Source of the DNA: Euphorbia lathyris
Lineage: Eukaryota > Streptophyta > Magnoliopsida > Malpighiales > Euphorbiaceae
Assembly: GCF_963576675.1 (NCBI RefSeq)
Contig: NC_088915.1
Coordinates: 86,251,501-86,315,500 of the forward strand
Reading direction: 5' to 3'
DNA length: 64,000 nt
Position 1 is the stretch's first letter. Each line of letters opens with the position of its first letter. Position numbers and translations under genes: made by a program. This document shows, in pieces, positions 56,259-64,000 of this stretch. The notes beneath the pieces were generated by a model, which was given only the letters and a program-made list of their open reading frames with translations, did no database searches and was not told where the DNA came from.

Positions 56259-57169
56259 ATATCGATGATGATTCATGATCAGATAAACCCGGAACAAAGT
56301 GGCTTCAAAGAACCTGAGGTCAAAAGACACTGTTAGGGGTAGACCAAAGGGGAATTCATCAACGAAACGAAATCCGAGTGCATGGGAGTACAGTCAGGCA
56401 CCACGAGGTCGAGCACGGTCCTCAGGTTCGAGGAGTAGTCGTAGTCGAGGCCGTTCCTCATCCTTATTTGTGCATAACAACGAGATGCCAGGTATGTTTT
56501 ATTTTATTAATATATATGTTGAAGTTAAAGTAAATATATTTTTATTGATGAATTTCATATATTAATATTTTCAGTCGGATTTGATGCGGATATCGCCGGT
56601 TACCACCATTTACATCGGGTTCAAGGTCTCATCGTACCATTTATTACTGGATTCCATGATGTTGTAGCAAATGGTAACTGTGGATTTCGTGTTTTAGCCG
56701 ATGCCATCACCTATAACCAGGAGGAGTAGAAGCTGATGAGAGTGCTCATAGAGAATGAGATGCGGCAAACCGTGATCTGTATGCGCCAGTGTACGGGAAT
56801 GGATTTGATGCTGCCCTCACGCGTATTAAATGGGCAGGAGCGGGGTATAGTGAGTCCCACTGGATGGTGAGTCCGGATGACTTATATGCTGCTGCATCTG
56901 TTTTGAATGCAGTAATATTCCTTTTTACTACATCACAGTTAGGATGTTGCACTATACTGCCGATGCGTTTGGACGATGGAAGACCACCAGAGCGAGAGAT
57001 TGTGATTTGTCATTTGGGGAGTTATCATCACTACATACGTCTTTATTTACATCCTACATTTTCAGTGCCTCCCATTGCCATCCAATGGCGTATATTTCAT
57101 CATCCGAGTGTTCATCACTTGGACAATCTATACGCTGAAAGGAGAGAGGTTTGGACTAGATTATATTAG
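56259..57169 (+). pseudogene. OTU-type cysteine protease domain fused to the MULE transposase
   Basis: Continues exon 3 after the solo LTR. A basic linker (VRGRPKGNSSTKRNPSAWEY, RSSGSRSSRSRGRSSS) is reached after a frameshift near 56265-56300. Exon 3 ends at 56491, exon 4 starts at 56575. The OTU core reads VVANGNCGFRVLADAI with catalytic Cys; the Asp usual two residues before GNC is Asn. TAG at about 56728 and a frameshift near 56760 follow. Then come YGNGFDAALTRIKWAG, SHWMVSPDDLYAAASVLN, and a candidate catalytic His in YHHYIRLYLHP, ending at TAG 57167-57169. OTU proteases remove ubiquitin in eukaryotes. What one does within a transposon protein is unknown to me. Confidence 0.82.
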
Positions 57170-57317
57170 TTTTATATGTTGTAGTTAATAATATTTATTC
57201 ATTAACTTATATTATTGTTACTGATTTTAGTTAAAATTGTATGGTATTTTTAGGTTTTAAGTACAATTCTGTAGTTACGAGTTTAACGGCCTATTTATGG
57301 GTTTAAAAAGCCATTTT

Positions 57318-57476
57318 TTTGCCAATCCGACACGCGGGCGTGTGGATATCACGCCTCACCGCGTGGTCGGGCGTGATAGCCACACGCCTCACCGCGTGGT
57401 CGGACGTGATACTCACACGCCCGACCACGCGGTGAGGCGTGATATCCACACGCCTGCGTGTCGGATTGGCAAAAAA
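57318..57476. repeat. Right palindromic array of the MULE
   Basis: Units of the same design: GGGCGTGTGGATATCACGCC, CTCACCGCGTGGTCGGGCGTG, GCCACACGCC. The whole block is bounded by GCCAATCCGACACGCGGGCG and its complement, forming one large inverted repeat. Confidence 0.88.
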
Positions 57477-57579
57477 AAAATAGCTTTTCCCTCACAAAAC
57501 CCATGAAAGGGCATTTTCGTTCTTTCACGGGGTTAGAGGTGAGAATTTGGGGATGGGTTTAACAACACCCTTTTATAAT

Positions 57580-58001
57580 GGCCTATTTGGTAAACTCACG
57601 TGGCCATACCATACCGAACACGCTAAAAGTATGTCTATTGGCAGTTGGTTTGCATTATTTTTTGTGGGATAAATTGCACATGTCTTCACTCAATTTTAAT
57701 TCTAACTAATATATTATCATTAAATTTTAAAATATAATATAAAGTGACTTAATATTATGGCACTTCCCTAAAAAATATATATTATGACTTTAAATTTAAA
57801 TTAACATCTTGATTGTGTGTGGATGATTAAATTTTAAAGTGATTTAAGTTTGTTTGGTGGGAAGATAGAAAATAAATGTAGAGAGAAAACTTTGAAAAAT
57901 GTGATTTTGAAATAAAACGTGATTTTGTGATAAATGTGATTTCAAAAAATTTTAATTATTGGGTTTTTTCATTTTGAAGTCATCAAAAGTCATTTTGAGG
58001 C
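57580..58001. other. AT-rich spacer
   Basis: 57660-58000 has TGAAGTCATCAAAAGTCATTTTGAGG-type wording like the 8926-9736 MITE family in degraded form. No gene. Confidence 0.4.
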
Positions 58002-58900
58002 GGTTTAATACATTCGTCGTCCTTTGAACTTGTTCTGTTTTGTCATTTAACCCCTTCTATTTAGTGGCTAACCTACTAATAGGGCTATAAATGAGTCGAA
58101 CCGCTCATGAACGGTTCATTGTTTTGCTCGATAAAAGCTCAATTATGTTTGACTCGATTTATAAACGAGCCAAGTTTGAACACGACGAAGCTCGACTCCA
58201 AAAAACTTACGAGCAGGCTCGATTATATTGTTCATGAACACGCTCGCGAGAAAGTTTGGTTCGATTTTTTTTAATAATAATATTTCTATAAAGAGAAAAT
58301 GTAAAACAACATAGTTTTGTCTAAAATTTAGTTTTATATGTTTCAAACTACATAGTTTTGTGTTGAAGAAATTTTAAAAATATAATTAATGAACATAATT
58401 AATGAGTTGTTCGCGACCGATATTCATGGACTGAATTAATGAGCAGCTCGCGAACAACTCATGAGCAGCTCAGAATGGATTGATGAGCTCTGGCTCGTCA
58501 ATTTTTTGACAAGCCGAGCCTAAATAGACTAAAGCTTGGCTCATCTCGATTACAACCCTACCTAATACTTCATGTCCCTTTATATGTCTACATGACATTG
58601 ATTAGTCCCTTCAACTCATCTTGTGAAACCTATTTGTCTCCTCAATTCACCAAATATAACACTTCGTGCTCCTTAAGTTTTTATCTCCGTTTCAAAGCAA
58701 TAAATGAACGATTCACATCATGATACAGAAAGTGATGTAATGGATGCAGAAAGTATCTTGGAAAGTATACTAATGTATGTAGCCACAAAAAGAGCCGAAT
58801 GTATGGCAATTTTTGAGTTGAGACTGATAGATTGACCATTAAGTAGACGGAGATAACTAATAAAATGAAACAAGTTTAGGAGTGACGGAGGTACTAAGCC
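58002..58900. mobile_element. MITE of the GGCTTAATAC family, split by a hAT-type MITE
   Basis: Ends GGTTTAATACATTCGTCG and complement of GGAGGTACTAAGCC. Flanks TTTTGAGGC (57993-58001) and TTTTAAGGC (58901-58909), 8 of 9 matching. Interrupted at 58080-58560. Confidence 0.8.
58080..58560. mobile_element. hAT-type MITE nested in the 58002-58900 MITE
   Basis: Ends TAGGGCTATAAATGAG and complement of CTCGATTACAACCCTA; interior of GAGC/GCTC words as in 4810-5787. Target duplication imperfect. Confidence 0.8.
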
Positions 58901-59092
58901 TTTTAAGGCATGGCTTGAAATTTACTGACTATAATGTTAGAAAGTGTAAATTTGAATGATGTTTATATTATATTTTGAAATTTAGTGGTCATAATTTTAT
59001 TTGGAATAATAAAATTGAGCCGCTATAAGTATAATCTATCTATATACATATATTTTTATTAGTAGTCATATTTACAAGCTTATTACAGGAAG

Positions 59093-59677
59093 TTGCTAAA
59101 TACCGCCACCTTTTTATTTATCACCTCCCCTCATTTTCGCGCTATACCGCCACCTTTTTATTTATCACCTCCCCTCATTTTCGCGCTTTGTATAATTTTA
59201 AACAAAAACTGAAAATCCTTCTCCCGAGCAAGAAACTGAAATTCTAAAAAAATGGACTCGAGAACTCCGGAAATGGACGATTTTGAACACGAGGTAACAA
59301 ATCGACCCGAGAACTACTCAAATTAACGAATTTTGCGAAAAAATCGTTTTTTTCGATGAATTTTCCCTGGACGGGAGAAAATCCTGCCTCCCTTTGGGAT
59401 GTGCGGATGAAATTCCCGCCTGGCCTTGGGGCAGGCGGGAATTTCTCTCGCCCAGGGTACGTTCAGTGAATTCTGTCTCCGAATCCAGAGACGGAACTCA
59501 TGTTTTCGATTGAAATTAAGCAAAAAAAATGTACCGGACGAATCATTAGTCATTTTCTTTTACCGTGTTGATTGTTATTCGGTTTGTGATTTTGAAAAAA
59601 ATTGGAGAGAGAATTTCAATTTTTGATTGAAAATATGACAAGGACAAAAATATCCAAAACGATGTGGTATTTAGCAA
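59093..59677. mobile_element. Internally deleted MULE keeping the first exon
   Basis: Ends TTGCTAAATACCGCCACC and complement of GATGTGGTATTTAGCAA. A 44-bp segment of the left end is tandemly doubled (59101-59144, 59145-59188). A start-like exon 59252-59293 (MDSRTPEMDDFEHE, then GTAACA) parallels exon 1 of the MULE at 52167. An inner GC-rich palindrome (59365-59460, GGCGGGAATTTC...) sits in the position of the palindromic array. No target duplication recognised. Confidence 0.65.
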
Positions 59678-59699
59678 TCCATTATTTATGCACCGAGAG

Positions 59700-60720
59700 A
59701 GGAAAGAGAATACTTGTTGTTTATATCATTTTATTAATTTTTAATAAATATAAATGAAATGAATAAATAAATAATAATTTTCCTCCTATTCATATAATAA
59801 TTTTAGGATTCTGATATTTATAGCCCTTAGGGTTGTAAATAAAACCCAAAAATTCATATTATTCGTATTGATTTAGGTTTTCAATATATAAAATTTATTG
59901 ATACTTAAATGCTTAAATATTTAAATGTATATATTCATAATAGATTGTTATATTTCCAATACAAATAAATACTTATTTTAGAATTAAAATTCTCTTTTTT
60001 GTTATTATATGTGAATAATTAATGCTTATATACAACCCTAAGGGCTGTATATATCATTTGCCATAATTTTATATAGCAACAGTAACACCGGTTGTCCATT
60101 ATTCGTGGGCAACCGTGCGAATATTTGTGGGCGCCAACAAAATTTCTGAACATTTTTTTGGGATTCTCCGAAGTTGTCCCAAAAATATTGGGGACAGAAT
60201 GGGGATGCAAAACCGCCCCTGCACCGCTTCATTTCCACCCTACTTTCAAACATCTCTTCACCAAACATCGTTATTAGAGGTTTGACTAGTCAAAATCTCT
60301 AAAGTGACTCAAACTTCTAATTCAAATCCAAATATTTCGTCAAGTTTAAAAATATATTAATATCTAATTCTGTTAAAAATTATAAAAAAATGCATATCTT
60401 TTTTAAAACCAACTAATATGTAATTGATGGAGAATGTAATAAAACAAAATATCTGTAATTTTTAATAATGTCTAAAATTGACCAAACTTATCAATTTTAT
60501 AGGTAAAATTGCTCATAGTTATCAAACTTATGGGTACTTTTTCCATCTTATTCCTTTATCCCTTTACCAATCGTAGTAAAAAATGGTTAAGAATGGGATG
60601 ATTGAAAATTATGAGAATTGATAGGGATGTTAGAGGATTTTGTGGCAAATGTTATGTGACATGTGAAATCACGTCACGTGTGTCTAAAAGATTGTTTGGA
60701 CGATGATATTTGAAGGCAGA
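59700..60720. other. Gene-free stretch
   Basis: AT-rich except for a modest GC-richer patch at about 60080-60270 (short antisense open frames only). 60290-60540 resembles the CTAACGTTTAC-type MITE family in degraded form. Nothing coding seen. Confidence 0.35.
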
Positions 60721-60735
60721 TGAGGATAAATGTAA

Positions 60736-61254
60736 GGCTTAATAGGTACCAAGCCCCCTAAACTTGTAATTTTGTTTCACCTGGCCCCCTCAACTTAGGG
60801 GACAACCTCTCAACCCCCTCAACTCTCTAAAAACATCGCATACAGCCCCTTACACCTCTATGTTCGGTCAAAATATTGACCCGTATAGAAAACGTGCTTG
60901 ACTGTTGACCACACCAATGTCACGTGTCACTTTTTTATTAAAATTTTCCATTCTGGCATAAGAATTCTAATCGAAATCCATCTCTAGTAGTTGCTCGCCG
61001 AGCGCAAATGGACTTGCTCACCGAGCAGGGGTCTCAATGGAAAAATTTAATAAAAAAATGACACGTGGCATTGGTGTGGTCAACAGTCAAGCGCGTTTTC
61101 TACACGGGTCAATATTTTGACCGAACATAGGGATGTAAGAGGCTGTATGTGATGTTTTTGGAGAGTTGAGGGGGTTGAGAGGTTATCCACTAAGTTGAGG
61201 AGGCCAGGTGAAAAAAAAAGTTACAAGTTTAGGGGGTTGGGTGCCTATTAAGCC
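60736..61254. mobile_element. MITE with 9-bp target duplication (GGCTTAATAC family)
   Basis: Ends GGCTTAATAGGTACC and complement of GGTGCCTATTAAGCC. Exact 9-bp duplication TAAATGTAA at 60727-60735 and 61255-61263. The inverted repeats extend over most of its 519 bp. Confidence 0.95.
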
Positions 61255-61420
61255 TAAATGTAATTAGGTAACCTTATTTTTTAGGTGCAGTTGAAGAGCA
61301 TAATAAATGAGGATAGATGAGGATAAAATTTAAGTAATTTTCTTTCCACCCCAAATTGGAGGAGAATCATGGTACATAGTTTTTTCTTCTAAAATTTCTT
61401 TTTGTCTTTTATTTTATTGA

Positions 61421-62017
61421 GGGATAACGTGCAAAAATACCACTAACGTTTACAGTCAGGAGCAATTTTACTCTTAACGTCTAAAATGATGCAATTTTAC
61501 CCCCTAATGTTGACAGCTAAAAGTAATTTTACCCTTAACGTTGATAAATTGGGAGCAATTTGAGAAATATTTCATCAAACTGTCTTCTCGATCATGAATC
61601 TTATCATCTACACTTTGTATATACATTATTTTATCGCTAATTAGTAATAGATCACAAAAATATAATTAGACGTGGAAAAAAATTTAAAAGAAAAATAAAA
61701 AAATATACTATATTTTACACGAGTTGGATAAAAAAAATTCAAATATTTCGCCGAATTTAAAAATAGTAATCTCTGATTCAATTATTAAATTTAAAAAAAA
61801 AGTATGATTTTTTTGAAACAACGGATATGCAATATGTGTAAAATAAGAAACAAAATGTGTGTGGCGTATATAATGTCTGAAATTGATCCAACTTGTCAAC
61901 GTTAGGGATGAAATTGTTATTGGATGCCAATGTTAGGGATAAAATTGTATCATTTTAAACGTTAGGAGTAAAATTGCTTATTAATGTAAATGTTAGAGGT
62001 ATTTATGCACTTTATCC
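61421..62017. mobile_element. MITE with long inverted repeats (CTAACGTTTAC family)
   Basis: Ends GGGATAACGTGCAAAAATACC and complement of GGTATTTATGCACTTTATCC. Arms alignable through AATGATGCAATTTTA. Sister of 22431-22975. Confidence 0.8.
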
Positions 62018-62019
62018 TT

Positions 62020-62472
62020 TTTTTTATTTATACAGATAAAATGATATAAGAGTGATTTTATATATAATTATATTATTAAACCATCACTTATATTATCTTC
62101 TATCCAAACACAACAAGTTATTTCATACAACTCACTCCATTTTACATTATTTTACTTTAATTACACTCCATCCAAACAAGATATAAGTCATATTTCCAGA
62201 CCCACTGAATCCTCCTAATTGATCTCTTCTTCCTATTTTGACAAAATAACAATCAAATCTATCCATTTAATAATTTCCCAAATACAAGAGGAAAAAGTAA
62301 AATAAAAATACAATTACTTTTATATTTAAATAATTAATGCATACCATCAATTCCCTTAGAGATATCATTTAATCTACATTTATTACTAAAAAAACAGAAA
62401 AGTTAAAAAAACAAACTGTAACCATACAAGGGTTATTTGAAAGTGTATTCTCTTATTATGGCTAAAAGTATT

Positions 62473-62475
<3 letters not shown>
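62020..62475. other. AT-rich spacer
   Basis: Nothing recognisable; some TATAATT-rich sequence. Confidence 0.3.

Positions 62476-62509
<34 letters not shown>
62476..62509. repeat. (AT)n microsatellite
   Basis: About 17 AT dinucleotides, directly before the sequence leading to the gene at the right end. Confidence 0.95.
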
Positions 62510-62513
<4 letters not shown>

Positions 62514-63490
62514 AAGGGCTCTTGTGAGAACCCTTTCCTAGGTGAGAACTCACCTTAGGTGAGAACCACCCCAAAACTACGTAGTTTTGGGGGTTTTTCA
62601 TTAACCAAAACGTTGTGTTTTGGTATTATGTTTTCACGCGTTTCTAAGGTTGAAGAGTTGAGTCTCTTCGTTCCACTACTTCGTTCCTCGACTTCTTCCT
62701 CTTCTTCTTCGTCATTTCTATCTTCTGTCATTTCTTTTCTAATCTAGCGTCGATCAACTTTTGTTTTTATAGAAGATTTCCGCTTTGTATTTCATCGATT
62801 CTACCGTGGATTTGATCCTCTTAAATCTGGTTAGTTGCTCATATCTTTTTCGTTTTTTCTGTTCATTGTTTTTGTTTGCATTTTTTCGTTTTTTGTTTTT
62901 TTTTTGTGAATTTGTTCGTCTGAATGATGTTTGCTGCTTTATGTGTTTCGTTTATTTTGTTGTTTTATATTCTTTGTTGATTTTGAGTTCGATTTTGTAT
63001 ATTTTTTTATTTTCTAGGGTTTCGTTTGTATGATCTTTATAAAGAAGTTCCTGTATGTTTTTCTTTGATTTTTGTATTCAAATCTATTCTGTTTGAGAAT
63101 GTTTTTATGTTGTTCTAAAATTATGTTCGTATGTTCTATATTTGCATGTGTTTTGTTCTAAAATATTGAACTATTGTTCTGTTAAAACTATTTTTGTTTG
63201 TTTGGTGTTTTCGCTTGTTTGAACTTTAAAAGTTTGTTGTGGTATGTTTTTGTATGTTTTTTGTATTCAAATGTAGTTAGTTTTAGAACGTTTTTGAGTT
63301 TGTTCTGTTATTGTTTTCTGTTTTTGCATTTTTTGTTCTAAAATATTGATCAAACGTGCTGTTGTTGAGTTATTGCTTTGTTAAATTACTTTATATTTTG
63401 TTGATGAGTTATTCCATTTCTTTTATGTTTCGTTGTATATTTGCATTTGCTTGTTCTAAAATGTTGAGTATATGTTTTGTTTTTTAGAAA
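62510..63490 (+). other. Leader and T-rich first intron of the right-end gene (inferred)
   Basis: 62510-62600 has repeated GTGAGAAC(C) words with internal complementarity (AAACTACGTAGTTTTGG), which may be an element terminus. A T-rich region from about 62829 (CTG then GTTAGT) to 63486 (TTTTTTAG) has the look of a long 5'-UTR intron ending four bases before the ATG at 63491. Confidence 0.5.
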
Positions 63491-64000
63491 ATGGGCAGGA
63501 ATGATGGAGAAGAGATTTTTCCCAAAAATGTGGTTGATCAGAAATTGTTAGCTGATATTATTGAAGATTATTGTTCTGATGAAGATAAAAAAATTAAGAA
63601 GAAAGGTGAACCTGTTGTTCCTGTTGAAGATAGAAGTGAAAAAAGACATACTTCTAAAAGATTTAAGAGGACTTCGAAAAGACCTTCAATGTCTAAAAGA
63701 CCTTCAATGCCAGCCATTCCTGGTGATAATGATTTGCTGTCTAGTTATGTCGTTCCGTCCAATAGTTTGTTGAGGCGGCAAACCAGGAGTCAATCTATTA
63801 AAGGTGAGTTTATTCAGCAAACTAGTAGTGAATCTAGGAAAGGTATATTTAGGCGTCAAACAAGGAGTATATCTAGTAAAGGTGTTGATTCTTCTCAAGT
63901 TTCTGAAGCTTCGGTTGATGCGTTAAAGGAAGATGTTAATGCTAAGAAGGTAAAGGAAGATGTTGATGTTAAGAAGGTAAAGAAAGTGAAGTTTGCCAGG
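63491..64000 (+). CDS. Unidentified basic, repeat-containing protein (5' part, open at window end)
   Basis: ATG at 63491, just after an apparent intron acceptor; 170 codons without a stop to base 64000. Starts MGRNDGEEIFPKNVVDQKL, followed by an acidic patch (DIIEDYCSDED) and then strongly basic sequence. Internal repeats: SKRPSM twice in tandem; RRQTRSxSxKG-type units three times (about residues 98-138); KKVKEDVDVKKVKKV near the window end. No membrane segment or catalytic motif. Low-complexity N-termini like this occur on TE-borne proteins, and the GTGAGAAC-rich start of the region hints at an element, but I do not recognise the family. The protein may extend well beyond the window. Confidence 0.6.
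   Translation, partial: MGRNDGEEIFPKNVVDQKLLADIIEDYCSDEDKKIKKKGEPVVPVEDRSEKRHTSKRFKRTSKRPSMSKRPSMPAIPGDNDLLSSYVVPSNSLLRRQTRSQSIKGEFIQQTSSESRKGIFRRQTRSISSKGVDSSQVSEASVDALKEDVNAKKVKEDVDVKKVKKVKFAR

Larger units (their letters stand above)
52014..57569 (+). mobile_element. Mutator-like element encoding transposase plus OTU protease
   Basis: Degenerate terminal inverted repeats of about 60 bases (left GTGGATTATTATATCCAGCCCC; right complement GGTGTTGTTAAACCCATCCCC), flanked by CTTTTTTAA (52005-52013) and CTTTTATAA (57570-57578), 8 of 9 matching. It contains a spliced gene with MULE transposase and OTU domains, palindromic arrays near both ends, and a solo LTR at 54398-56258. Many stops: no longer autonomous. 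Confidence 0.85.

Noticed and set aside
57318..57476. CRISPR-like spaced repeats
   Set aside because: Repeats alternate in orientation, spacers are not unique, and the host is a plant; it is a transposon subterminal array.

Overview
Plant nuclear DNA, almost certainly from a eudicot. The window is AT-rich, its one resident gene is split by TE-filled introns, and it holds LTR retrotransposons, L1-type LINEs, Au-type SINEs, hAT/Mutator/Harbinger/mariner/pogo-type DNA elements and many MITEs. There is no sign of bacterial, organellar or rRNA/tRNA gene content. The species cannot be named from the sequence.

Layout. (1) 1-8.6 kb: the minus-strand gene for an OSCA1/CSC1-type mechanosensitive (hyperosmolality-gated) cation channel. 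Ten exons join in frame to 681 codons; the last exon lies left of the window. Its introns carry a SINE, a 5-copy ~188-bp satellite, nested MITEs, and a tandem duplication around the start codon. (2) 8.9-22.2 kb: a 5'-truncated LINE split by a young Ty3/gypsy chromovirus (359-bp LTRs, 2 differences, GCGAC target duplication), then a scrambled fold-back block, a hAT MITE and a 1.64-kb solo LTR. (3) 22.4-33 kb: a MITE-dense desert with two decayed LINE fragments. (4) 33.0-38.95 kb: a nearly full-length LINE with intact ORF1, ORF2 broken by few lesions, and clear target duplications. (5) 39-44.1 kb: MITEs, a pogo (Emigrant/Lemi1-like) element and a Copia gag relic. (6) 44.4-49.7 kb, plus strand: a JMJ25/KDM3-type JmjC demethylase pseudogene joined directly to an inverted, truncated copy of the OSCA gene. 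(7) 50-51.8 kb: MITEs. (8) 52.0-57.6 kb: a Mutator-like element whose decayed gene joins a MULE transposase to an OTU-type cysteine protease domain. It is bounded by unusual palindromic arrays and interrupted by a 1.86-kb solo LTR. (9) 58-62 kb: more MITEs and a second, internally deleted MULE. (10) 62.5-64 kb: the T-rich leader intron and first coding exon of an unidentified basic protein that is still open at the window end.

Most useful points. The OSCA gene and its inverted copy act as paired loci: several TE insertions are filled in one and empty in the other, which gives exact insertion ends and relative ages. A GG-starting MITE group with 9-bp target duplications recurs across the window. 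The best candidate for an under-described system is the MULE-OTU element with its subterminal palindrome arrays. All calls come from reading the sequence; no database search was possible.
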